A stretch of DNA of 64,000 bases from Orthonyx spaldingii (taxonomy: Eukaryota; Chordata; Aves; Passeriformes; Orthonychidae): positions 1,681,920 to 1,745,919 of the forward strand of contig VZTJ01001761.1 of the NCBI GenBank assembly GCA_013397795.1. The letters are read 5' to 3'. Position numbers and translations under genes: made by a program. Each line of letters opens with the position of its first letter. Position 1 is the stretch's first letter. Below, in pieces: positions 36,212 through 47,600 of this stretch. The notes beneath the pieces are model-generated. The model did not search any database. It was not told where the DNA came from and saw only the letters and a program-made list of their open reading frames with translations.

Positions 36212-37439
36212 TTTACTTTTTAGTAAGGTCTTGGGGATCTGAATCATCTGAATCATCCTGGTAGACATATGGCTCCTGTTCTGGATCTAGCATATAAACA
36301 CGGAGGAATATTAGACATGCTAATGAAAACTAGATGCAATGTCTGTTTATATATATTGTGATAAAATGTATCCAAGACAAAAAATGGAAAGTTCTGTGGG
36401 AGTAGCTGTGGGAATTGTGGTACCTCTTGTTTCCACCAAGTTTCCATTGTGGAAGCTTGGACTGACAGTGTGAAGCAGAGACTTTGCCCTTTTTTGGGGT
36501 GATAGACTGGTTTCACTGAGATACCCTTTCTCACTCCATATGTTTTCCCTTTTGGTGCAGCATAGAGTTACAGAAGTTAAAAATGGCTTCAGAAATTGCA
36601 AGACATAATATGTTTGCTGTCTGTCCTGGTTGAAAAAGGATTATGTCCACCATGCTTCTCTGTGGAGGCTGCCAATTGTACCCACATGGGAAGTAGTTTT
36701 GTTAAACATCCAGCCAGTATAATTTAATCATTAAAATACCTTTTGCTTGTGGCCTCAGGCAGGCAATGAAAACAGTTTTCCAAATCCTTTGGAAACATAG
36801 TCCATTATAATAACAAAATGTACAAAAGAGACATGAAAGTGGGAGGGAAGAAGGCCATTTGTTCCAGAAAAACTGTGTTTTCCTTTGTCTTCAAGGAAAT
36901 GTTTATATCAGTTCATGAGGTATTTATTACCTTTCCTGATTATATTGGATTTGCCCTGACCTCTGTCATGGAGACCCAGTGGTCTCCATCAGTGTTCTGG
37001 GTTTCCTCACTGCTCCCAGAGCCTCCTAAATTCCAGTTTTGTCTGTCACAAGTGCTTTGTCCAGATATGCCAGAAGTGTGCTGCCACTGACAGCCTCACA
37101 TTAAAGAATCCGGCCCAGAGAGAGACGGAGCAGATGAAGAAAGGTTTAGCAGACGTGTGAAGACGTTTACTCCTGAGGTAGCTCAGGAGATTTGCAGTAA
37201 TGCCTGCTTGCAGCCAGGCCATAGCAACTATGTGAAAATCTGTTCTCAGGCATCTCAGCCCGTCTGCTTTCAGGCTTCAGCTTGTTACTGAAGGTGCAGA
37301 AAAGAGGGCTACAAACACCATTCATAACAAACCAGTTCACAGCTTCGGGAGTTCCAGAATACAGCTCAAACAATCAGAGCCAAATATTGCAGCCAATTCA
37401 GGTTGCTCTCTTTTGTGCCTATGAGACTGTTGACTTTAA

Positions 37440-37442
37440 GTG

Positions 37443-37474
<32 letters not shown>

Positions 37475-37499
37475 GATAATGATAATGATAGTGATAATA
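37440..37499 (+). repeat. (TGATAA)n hexamer array
   Basis: About nine near-perfect copies of the hexamer TGATAA/ATAATG, with one T-to-G change in the last units. Each copy contains TGATAA, which fits the GATA-factor consensus WGATAR, so the array amounts to closely spaced potential GATA sites in NDP intron 2. Confidence 0.95.
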
Positions 37500-38513
37500 T
37501 TCTTCCCTAGCTGCTCACAGACCCATGTGGTTCCCTTGTTGTAGGACACTGTGCTGCTGAATCCAGCCTTGCAAGGTGACACGCACAAACTCACATGTGC
37601 AGGGGACAAGGGGAGCCAAGAGGTGTCAGGTTATAAAATGCCCACATGTTTTTACTATATATACACACCCACTGTGTTGTTGTGCTATGCCATCATAGCA
37701 TTACTAATTATTTAGGTGATAATCTCCATTGCACTATAGTACATGAAGAAATAAGCAGCTGGTGCAATTGATTAAAAGGCGAAGCAAAGCTTTTAAAGCA
37801 CATGCTATTTCCAGCTCATTTGCACACCTGTCAAAATCCACTGGTGCTCTTCTGGATTTATGAAGAGGAAGGTAAATTTTGGTTAGGACTTTAGGTAGCC
37901 TAGAAGGTTAGAAAGCTATGAAAAAAGGAAATTTGATATTTTTTTTTCAGCCTGAAAGTTCAACCTGATAACCCTGGGTTTGTTCCATCTGTAAGAGTCT
38001 ACACTGTCATCCAAAAACAAGGCATAAAACCAGTACTATGTGATTTTACATCATATAAATACTGATCTTAATCTTATGAAAAGCTAAGTAGCCAGGAAAA
38101 TTACAGATTAAAATTAGAGCCTCCACTAGAGACTAAAACTAGTTTTTAAAGACAAGGCTTAGAAATTATAAATTGTAAATTATGAATTATAAATACAGTG
38201 GCATATTGACTAAATATTGGCTGGGCTTGCATTAGGAAGCCAGCTGTTTATGAGAAATATATTGAGACAGAGATATTGGCACATCAGATAATTCTACCCT
38301 ATAATTACTCTGGGCAACTCTTCTCTAGTCCTGCCAGGTTCTTGAGGGCTTGTTTTATTTTTATTGGCATTTCTGAAAGTATCTGCAGGTACAGGAGCAG
38401 ATGTGTGCCATAAAAATTCTTAGGATAGTAGTACCAGAAAGTGACTGAATTTTCCAGCTCCAGAAGAAGTCAGCCCCACATTTCAGCAATGTGTGCTGTC
38501 ACATTTGGGCTGA

Positions 38514-38580
38514 AATCATAGAAATGATTGCTTGGAAGGGACTCTAGGGATACTTTGAACCTTCCAAAAAGCAATTTCTG
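38514..38580 (-). mobile_element. Short CR1 3' end fragment
   Basis: AATCATAGAAATGATTGCTTGG followed by AAGGGACTCTAGGGATAC is the complement of a degraded CR1 terminus. Only about 65 bases are recognisable. Confidence 0.55.
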
Positions 38581-38693
38581 GCTGTTGCACATCCCCCTTT
38601 ACCACTCCTGAGGAGAGTTCAGCTCTGTTGTCTTTGAAGCCTTCAAACAGTTGTCAGGTGCTGTTGGATTGCTCTTCACCCCCAAAATTTACA

Positions 38694-38756
38694 GGTTGGA
38701 CTTGATGATCTCAAAGGTCTTTTCCAATCTAGTTAATTCTGTAATTCTGTGATTCA
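38694..38756 (+). mobile_element. CR1 3' end fragment
   Basis: GGTTGGACTTGATGATCTC, then AAGGTCTTTTCCAATCTAG, then the terminal octamer-like repeats AATTCTGTAATTCTGTGATTC. This is a classic CR1 3' end on the + strand, facing away from the opposed fragment 115 bases upstream. Confidence 0.85.
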
Positions 38757-40825
38757 GCCAAATGTTTGGGAACAGCCTGTGACAGAGAATACACACGGTC
38801 TGGTGAACTGGTCAAAGAAGGGGACATAAAAAGAGCCATCAAGGTGCTGGGAAGGAAACTAACTGGGTTAAATGTCCCAGTCTGCTTTTTCCCTTTGCAA
38901 TACAGGCAGGATTAGATACCTGCAGAGCTGGTGTCTAATTTGATCCCTTCACCAGCTGCCTGCCTGGGAAGAGAGTTTTGTTTACCAAGGGGGAAAAAAG
39001 TAGATCTTTGTGAGTAATGGTGTGACAGCACTGTAGTCATTGTCCCTTTCATGTTCCCTATACGCTAAAGGCTCTGCTGGTAAGGAGTTTGACATAGCTG
39101 ATAGGTCTAAAGCTTGGGTGTGACTCAAAAATACACTGAAATGTCCTTCCCACCATATTGCTACTAACAGCTGAAGTTAATTTATGTATGCATATGCAGT
39201 ACCACAGGAAGGAGACCATAAATTTATGCTACAAATCTTAAAGGGTGGAAAATTTGTCGGAGAGCAACAAGAACCCATCTCTTAATTTAACTGAGAAGCA
39301 AGATGGTACCAAGCACAGATCATCAGCTCATGAAGACATCTTCCTTGTGACCTGTGTTGACTGAAAGTATAGTTGTAAATATATTAATACATTACTACGT
39401 TTTCAAGCAGAACATTTAGCATGTAAGTACTCCTGGAAGAGTAATTTTTAAGCACTGTGCAATGGATGATCAAAACTTTTCCCATGGACACAGACAGTGC
39501 TGGCATTTCCTACTTGGTATCAGGAATATTCTCTCTCTCTTTTATCTCGTCTTTCCTTATAACTCTGACTAAAGAGAAAATTAAACATTCAATGTACCTG
39601 CTTGCATGTCTTAGAGATTTGCAGCCAGTCGAGCTTGTGTAGTGAAAGAAGCCCAAAAAGGTTTAACACTGTAAAATATTTGCTGTCACATTTGTAGTTG
39701 TTCTTTTGGATTGTCTGGAAAAAAACCATGAGATATGTGCAGCATGGTTAAAATGTAAAATTCTCCCTTGGTTATAGGAAAGACTTACAACTGTTTTACT
39801 GCCTACTTTAGATGATATAATAAGTTGATATTGAAGTTTATGTTAGTTAAACAAAATTAGCTGACATGGATTTAATATTTCCGTCCCCATGAGAGTATAG
39901 GAGTCTGTTTAAACTTGTACAACACCATTATCAAGGTGGTAACAGCTGTTTCTAACACATAATTTGCTGAGCTTTAGAGGGTCCTTTCCAAGATTTATGT
40001 AGTGCTTAATGCTGTGTCTCCTCTGCTCAAGGGGTTTTTGGGGAGTAGGTGACTGCCCATGGACTTTCCTTCCTTAGTGCCTCCTATTGTGCAAGTTACC
40101 TTGATCTGGTCACAGCTCACATGGTGAACTCAGGAGAAGAAACATGGAGCTGCACTGCTTTTGGAAAATTTCACTAGAGAACCCTCATGTTTGGCAACCA
40201 GTTCAACTTTAACATTTTCACTGCCTTATGCTACGCAGTGCATTTTATGTAGACACAACTGATGCAATGATAGATAAATACACATATAATTGCAGATACA
40301 TGCTCAAGGTGACCTTTGTCAAAGAAGTGAGCTAGGAGCATTCTTCTTTAAAGCAATAAACTGAGCATGTTCTTTGTATTTCTACTTTACACATTCATAT
40401 ATCTAGAACTTGAGACATTTCACTGTCCCTGAGAACCAGTTCTGCTGATCACTAGTGTATATGCTCAAAACACTGGTAAATACCCAACCAAAATATCAGC
40501 CTGGCTGATGATTTAAGGGCTTGGCTGCCACAGATCTGGGCTTAGCAAGCCATAGTTGCAGCCACAGTGTCTGGAGAGCAGGGCTGGCTGTGATCATTTG
40601 GAGCCCTGGGTTCAGTCCAGGACTGCAGGACTGGGGTCAGTGTTGGTGTCAGTGGCAGGGACTTGAGGAGGAGTCTTGCTTTTTGTCCTGCCTGTGTTAT
40701 CTCCTTCACTCTCTCAGACACAGCCCAGGGCCAAAGCAGTGACAAAACCTCAGCTGGGCTGGAAGGAGGCTCCCACCTGCTGGTGCTGGGGACAGGTTTC
40801 CTAACCCGTGTGCTTTCCTTCGCAG

Positions 40826-41053
40826 ATGGTGCTGCTGGCTCGCTGCGAAGGCCGCTGCAGCCAGACCTCGCGCTCGGAGCCGATGGTTTCCTTCAGCACA
40901 GTCCTGAAGCAGCCCTTCCGCTCCACCTGCCACTGCTGCCGGCCCCAGACCTCCAAGCTGAAGGCCATAAGGCTGCGGTGCTCGGGGGGCATGCGGCTCA
41001 CGGCCACCTACCGCTACATCCTCTCCTGCCACTGCGAGGAGTGCAACTCCTAG
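40826..41053 (+). CDS. NDP: Norrin, coding exon 3 (codons 59-133)
   Basis: This exon supplies most of the cystine-knot domain. Numbered over the spliced 133-residue protein (the same length as human), cysteines are at 65, 69, 93, 95, 96, 110, 126, 128 and 131, which with C39 and C55 make all eleven family positions. In the known human structure C39-C96, C55-C110, C65-C126 and C69-C128 are intramolecular, while C93, C95 and C131 link the dimer. The stretch SFSTVLKQPFRS and the tail YRYILSCHCEECNS are intact, and the TAG stop is at 41051-41053. Differences from human recalled by eye are conservative (for example M78, T92 and I106). The exon is much more GC-rich than its surroundings. No truncation or frameshift is seen. 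Confidence 0.98.
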   Translation: MVLLARCEGRCSQTSRSEPMVSFSTVLKQPFRSTCHCCRPQTSKLKAIRLRCSGGMRLTATYRYILSCHCEECNS

Positions 41054-41645
41054 GGACCAAGGGCCGCAGCCACGGGGGGCAAGGGGATGCTGCTGATGGG
41101 GAAGGCTCCCAAGAAACAATCCAAGGTCAGGGCAGTGCTCCCAGCACATGACTGCAGCAAGGGCAGGACTAACCAGACTGGATTGAATCTGAGAGCAGAA
41201 GTACAAAATGTCCTGGGTTGCTGGATGGTGCTGGTACCGCAGTGTGGGCTGTGACAAAGGCAAAAGCATGAGGACTTGTTTTTAAGAAGCCTTTCTTTTT
41301 TTCTGAAAGGATGTTTTTGAGAGTTTCTTCTTTTTCAGGCTCAGCTCTGACTACAGAGAGGTGCTTTTACTTTAGGCCATTGGCAGCAGGGGAACAGAGA
41401 AGAAGGTCAGCCAGATGACAGCACTGCACTCTGGAAGCTGACATTTGGACAGAGGATGGGCATCAATTCCCACAGACAACCTCTTAACCTATCAATTTAT
41501 TCTCAGTTTTCTAGTTATACTGGCCTTCAAAGCAAACTGTGCTGTTGGCAAGGGTCATCTGTTACTGATCTAATGGCCAAATGCTGGATAACTCTAACTG
41601 TGGTTTAGCAGAAATTACAAATAAACCATTGAAAAGTGAACTGGA
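41054..41645 (+). other. NDP: NDP 3' UTR
   Basis: Sequence from the stop codon to just beyond the first good poly(A) signal. It starts GC-rich and becomes AT-rich after about 41.5 kb. The end is inferred to lie 10-30 bases after AATAAA at 41620. A later AATAAA near 43755 could support a longer isoform but is over 2.5 kb from the stop codon. Confidence 0.65.
41620..41625 (+). terminator. Poly(A) signal AATAAA of NDP
   Basis: The first canonical AATAAA downstream of the norrin stop codon (567 bases after it), in AT-rich sequence. The 3' UTR length is plausible compared with the roughly 1-kb mammalian 3' UTR. Confidence 0.6.
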
Positions 41646-44600
41646 TATGAAATGCCATGCTTGGAATACCCAGCCTAGCTGAAACAATTATTTGCACCAT
41701 GTGTCATCAGAGTTCAGTGGCTGAACAACTCTTGGGAAGGGAAAGGTCATGAGGCTCACTATTGCCTTCTAAAAGCCTGGAAATGTGATGCATCACATCT
41801 GTTGCAAAAGCCATTATTCAAAAGCTAAAAAACTAATCAAATATTAAAATGCCACATACTAAATGGAGTAATTTCTTGAGTAGACCTGGTGATGTAGAGA
41901 ACCAGAGCCACCAAAAAGATGACTAAACCTAGGACTTATTTTCATCTGTAGCTCTTAGGCCATTGAGCAAACACGATTTTGTCTTTTAAAGACAGGCAAC
42001 CACCAAATCCCAAATCTCAAAACAACAGGGGATCCAAAGTTGGGGAATGATATTTGGTATTTGCAGAGAAACTCTGTCCCTCCTCCATTAACATGAGGTT
42101 TAAGGAAGGTTCACTCGGCCTCTTGCAACTGCAAGAAGACAACATAACTGTTCTTATCTCATATTACAGTTCTTATCTCTTAAATGGCAGCATATGCAGT
42201 CAGCCAGCAGCACGTCTGTGCTGTTCACAGAAACCTGGCTGAGCCATTGTTTTGGTAGAAGTCATGGGGGTGTTGAGAGCATCTTTGCTGTGTAAGGATG
42301 CAGGGTCAGTAGCAGCCATGTGCACAGTCCCAATTATTATCTGGGATAGACTGGATTGGCTCCCATGCACAGCATTGTCTGGCAGGGTCCCATGGTAAGG
42401 GGGGGAAGTCCTTTCCAAGGACAGAGCTCAGCCCAGCTGTTCATCTCCACCCAGTTTATCTGCAGCAGATGCCATCCACAGCAGCTCGAGGACTCACACT
42501 GCTGTGTGTGACAGGGCACCCCCAAGGTCTGACAGGGAGTGCAGTAACAGGAATTACTGTGGTTGCTCAGGCACAGCCTAATTCCTTGGCCTCATGGTCA
42601 ATGTGTGCGGGTTGTGAATGCAGACATGACAGACACTGGCCTTGCAAGACAAACCCTGGATCAGGATGGCACTCAGCAGTGGAAAGTGATGGGGGACAGA
42701 TACGACCAGAGACACCAGTTAGAGAGGTTTGTGATACATGGGAAGAACTGCGTCTGCCTTCTGGAGGTGACTTGGAGATGGTCAGTTTTCAAAGACACAG
42801 AGCTGTGGGCAAACAAAGGGGTGAATCCAACCCCCAGAAGCTGAGGGGCTCACAGTGAAATGTCAGAACTGGGAGTGATGAGCCCCAGTGAGCTCATTAG
42901 ACACCATGTGTTGTCCCTGGACTGTCAGTCATTCCTTTCACATCTGATGCATGGTCTGAACATCAAAGGGCCAGCGCAGGGAGCGTGAGCTGGGCATTAT
43001 CACCAGACTGCTTTATATGAAAGATCATACGTGCATCCCTTTTCCACTCTCTTTCAACCTCCAGCATCTAAAGATCCCATTATCCAAAAGAGCACCACCC
43101 CCTACTGTTAATTATATATAGCAAATTCCAGTCCTTATTCAAAGCAATACCTTTGACAGCCAAATAACTATACTGCAAAATATGCATGACCTCTAAGCGT
43201 GGGTACAGACACTGCTGCACACAAGCAGCACTATGCAGCTATCTAAAGAATGGGAATGTTTGAGGGATAATTGCTATATCCAGCATCACCTCCCCCCCTG
43301 GGTCATGCTGCCACAGGTCTCCTTTGCCAGTGCAAAATGAGGGGGCTGTGACATGAAATCTGGGTGCTGCAAGTGGCTGAAATGGCTGGGACATGGCAGA
43401 ACAGCACGGCCCTGGTTGTGGTCCTCAGGTAAGAAGAGACCGGGGCCTTCAGCAGAGATCATGCCTGAGCCAATTTAGCCAAAAAGAGAATATCTATAGT
43501 GAGAGAAGAGCTTGGCTGATATTTATACCCACATCCCCCCTCACCAACACAGAGACAGAACTGTAATTGCTCCAATCAGCCTCACAGAAGAAATTTGTGT
43601 TTCAACAAAAGCTGGTTTTCCCTCTCACTCCCCATATTCCTTCCACTTTTGCTCGGTTCGTCTAATGAAATCATCACTTTGTGACCTCAAAGGCTGCTGC
43701 CAGGCACAAATGTCAAGGTGAATTCAACATTATCTCATTGAACTGTTGAGTGAAATAAATGCATGGAAGGAGTATAACAGAAATTATAAATGGCAAGACA
43801 AAACAGTTGTAGCTACATCTTGAAATTAAAAAATGAATCAAACTTCCAAATTCTTTTGGCTTTGTCAGACAATCTTCATACTAAGTTTTAAGAAAAGGAG
43901 AAGCTATTCTTCAAAACCAAATGCCCCAAAGTCAGTTTTAAATCCATATTTTGATACTTTTTTGACAGTGTTTTAGGAAACTCAGTGCTGAATGAAGCAC
44001 ACAAGTTCTACCTATGTTAAATTCAGATGGTGTATTGAAGCAAACAAAAATGAGGCTTCAGGTAAAAACTACAGGATCTGGCTCATGGTGAGAAAGAGTC
44101 TAAATGGTGCTTGGAGATGAGCTGACTTCCTCATTTATTAGTCTGACACCACTCTGGATACTAAAGCTGTGTTTTTCAAGTCAGACTACTGTGTAAGTGC
44201 TTCTTAAATTGAACAACAGGGAGGACAATGTCCAGCTTTCCAGATAATGTGGGGCTTGTTCTTTGCTAAAGCATTCTCTTGCTGGGACTCGAATGAGAAG
44301 GCTTTGTCCCTTTTTTTACCCCTCACTGCACCTCACCCTTCAGGCACTCTCTCCCCACACAGAAAAGCTGGTGGAGTTTTGGTGATCACCCTGTGGTTTG
44401 CTCAAGGTGAGATGTGGCACAGATTTCTCACTGTCACCACCCTATGCCCTCCTCTCTTTTGATCAAGTTTCTGAAATGAGCGTGGATTATTCATGAAAGT
44501 CACCTGTCCCAGCAGTGGCGGGGTTATGCTCCAGCTGGATTGGCTGTAGTCATGGTGTCTGTGAAGAGGCGAGATTTCCTCAAACCCTTTGGGTTTGATT

Positions 44601-47600
44601 AGTCTGTCAGCACTCAAGGAAAGCCTGGACCAGTCTGTCAGTGTCTCATTATGGGGACTCTGAACGTTCCTGCTAGGTCAGAGGGTGGTTTGACTCACTC
44701 ATTCAGGGTCACACACCAAGCAGAGAAACCCCCTTCTAGGTCTTCACACCTTTACCCACCAGTAGCAACCACCAGTGCCCTTAAAGGACTCACATGAACA
44801 GTTTATGGAATAATATTCTGTTGATAAAATTGTGACAGGTTAAGTTTCAAGGATTGCAGGTATCTGACTGCAAAGGCTATTCAAACAATGTGTTAAATCA
44901 AAGCAATATCCTAACAAGCTCTAATCCCCAACAAAAGCCAGCTCAAGATCATCCAACATGCACAGAGTACGGGTCTTACCCAAGGAGAGGGATTTCATCA
45001 CAGCTGCTGATCCAACAGCAGGACATCTTTATCTCCCTCGGTTTTCAGATGCTGTGTGGTTTATCAGAAAGTACCACCAAGTTCCCTCTACTGCAAGGGT
45101 TTCAACAGAGCCTGGATGTAGCAACTCCACTCCACTGCAGCCTCTGTTTAGTCCCCCTTAGATGTGTGGGAACTCAGGCGTGCTGACCGTGTTCTGCCCA
45201 GGAAGAAGGAGCTGTATTTTCCCTCATAATTTCTGTCCCATTATCTTTTTTACCCCCAGTCATTTTCCCACACGTGGAGACCAGAGGCAAACACCAGAGC
45301 TTTGGTGGTACCCTTTGCTTGTAAGAAAAGCCTTACAATGCCCCCACAGTTTGTGCCCACCAGAAACAACCTGTAATGTGCCAGAATAAAAGAGCAAATT
45401 TAAATTATTCTGCACTTAGCTTCAAAGACACTTTTCTGCTTCAACCTTTACACGAATCATTAAATGGAATAACTCACTGCTTTCTTGGAGATGTCTCCCC
45501 TGACTTTCCTCACAACACCCCACCTTGCCTTCTGACCATGAAGAACTTCTACCAGAGTTCCTGAGCCTGGCTGTGTCCCAGTGGCCTTTATCAGGGCTTT
45601 TGTAAGCTACTGTCACAGGCCTCGTGGAGTAAAAGAGAGACAAAATTCACTGACATCCGTGGTACAGACTGTGCTGGGCTTTCACACGAGCCTTTCTTGA
45701 GATCAGTTCACCAAGTCCTTCCAGGCCTACTATGAAGCCCTGAAGCTCAGGCAGGGCTGTGCAACTTGCAGGCAGAATGTTTTTGTGAAAGAGGAGGGAA
45801 ATAAAAGAGGAGAGGTTACTGTCCCATAGGAATAGCCCCATGCTCTGCTGTTTTGTGTGTCTAAACTCAGTTCTTAGCCCATGATGTGAGAAAAGAGAAG
45901 CCCCTGAGCTCCCTCCTGTGGGTGAGTGTTTTTTCAGTGCCTAGTCCTACTTGTTTAGAGACAGTAGCTTCTTACAGAAATTGCCTGAAATAGGATTAAA
46001 CCATCTACAAGACACATTTCTGCTTAGCAAAGCATTTTTCCTCTGACTTGTGCCATAAGTATTTTTGAAAAATCCAAATGCCATTAAGAAAGCCGGTGTA
46101 AGGAGGGGGAGGCAGGGTTTGCCTTGCTTTCTTTGACTGTAATTATTTAAAAGACAAGGAGCTGACAGCCTTCTAAGACAGATTACATTATAGCTAACAG
46201 GTTGTGAGACTGATACTATTACAAAAGTGCAGCAGACGGATGGAAATGAGCAGCCCAGTTAAATTTGCTGCGTTTCAAAGTTGTGTACAAATAAGCTGAT
46301 TCTAAATCCAAATTGTGAGTCTATCCTTTCTGTTTTGCAACCAAAGGGTCACAATCTCTACTTATTGTTTAAAAGAGAGAGGACAATCATCAGTAAACTG
46401 CAACTATGTTAGTAAGCAGGCTAATGCACTGAAAATAGTTCCTGGTGGTTCTATAATACAAAAAAGATGCTTTATGTATATCAATATAAAAAAAACCCTC
46501 AGAGTTCATTAAGGAGAATAAGTAATCTTGTTTGGCTTGCACCAAGAATTGTATATCAAAATGTTTTGGTCTGCCTTTTTTTTTTTTTCTAATAGACCAT
46601 TTAGAAAAGGTCAAGGAATCAAAAACATTTATGAAAATACAAAAGGACATCTATCTTTGTCTGAGTCAGAATTAATACTTCCCTTAGATGCTAACCAGCA
46701 ATGCATCCCATGAAATATTAAAAAAAGTTAATCATATTCCCAGCTAATCTACATATATCAATGTGATCTTTTATTCTTGAAAGAATTAAAGAGCAAATCC
46801 TGAGTTACAGCTGTTTTCATTCAGATGCACAATTGGTATTCCAAGCTCTACATGGATCTCAAGACTTGATAAATTTCCATTCTTTTGAGGCTTTCCAGAC
46901 ATAAAAAATAATGGATGTTTGCACTGGCATTTTGTACTGTAGTCAATCACTGTATAAAAAAGATTAATCTGGGGAGCTGCATTAAATTGTGTGCCAGGAT
47001 TCATTACCCCAGCTCCCTACCCTAGGCACTAGAGCTTCTGACTTCTTGGATCTAGTTCTGCTTCCAAAATAATTTTTGGAGCTGAATCCTCTACCTTGAA
47101 ATCATCAGTCACCAACTCTGTACCAGATGGGGCTGAAAACCCCTCATTTGAGCAGAGGAGGATCTGGGATGAGTCTCCACTGTCTTGGGCCACCATGTTT
47201 TCCCACAGAAGCTGTGCATAAGTGACGTGGTACAATCACCAGGGCAGTTGTCAGTGAATGCAGTGCAGTCTGAGTGAGCTAAGCACGCTCTCAGCATCGG
47301 CAGAAATATTGAGCTGCTCTTTGCACTTGAGTTTGCTGAGTTTTCTGCAGATGCACGTTCCTGGGTAGTCCCTGTAGGAAAAGCAGAGACAACCTCTGCT
47401 GGTCAGAGAGACTTTTATCTAAAACTGTGAGGCTGAAAATGTCCCAGGTAGGTGTCTGAGTGAATTAGAAATTAGATTTGAAGAACTTACCCAAATAGAA
47501 CTGAAAACATATTTAAAGTGTTTGAAGTATTGAAATGACCTGCTCACTGCCTGCTTTGTTCTTTATAAATGGCATAAAAATGCTTTTGCAGAACTCAAAC

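Larger units (their letters stand above)
34047..40825 (+). other. NDP: NDP intron 2
   Basis: Bounded by GTAAGG and by TGCTTTCCTTCGCAG. It contains a GGAA microsatellite running into an assembly gap (35633-36211), a TGATAA hexamer array (37440-37499), two opposed CR1 3' ends (38514-38756) and an AT-rich run near 38164-38193. The stretch 37738-37835 is rich in TAAT-type and E-box-like motifs and may be a conserved non-coding element. No coding exon was recognised, but sequence inside the gap is unknown. Confidence 0.85.
22614..41645 (+). other. NDP: NDP gene span (norrin), three exons
   Basis: The gene model is an untranslated exon 1 (about 22614-22821), exon 2 (33692-34046) and exon 3 (40826 to about 41645), with introns of about 10.9 and 6.8 kb. 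This matches the mammalian three-exon plan, in which exon 1 is non-coding and the coding sequence is split after codon 58. The exon 2 donor AAG|GTAAGG (34046/34047), the exon 3 acceptor TTCGCAG|ATG (40825/40826) and the reading frame are read directly. The 5' end of exon 1 and the cleavage site are inferred. The span of about 19 kb is somewhat shorter than the mammalian gene, as expected for a bird. Confidence 0.85.

Noticed and set aside
35585..36268. Reading frames of 206-225 codons across the gap
   Set aside because: Artefacts of translating N. The readable ends are GGAA repeat peptide.
36612..36700. TGTCCTGGTTGAAAAAGG, another LTR-like start
   Set aside because: Similarity ends after about 15 bases.
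40663..41151. 162-codon + strand frame overlapping NDP exon 3
   Set aside because: Runs through the intron 2 acceptor in a different frame from norrin, with no recognisable protein.
40706..41269. 187-codon frame antisense to NDP exon 3
   Set aside because: It is a shadow of the GC-rich, strongly conserved norrin exon. Its open length follows from the codon constraint of the + strand.
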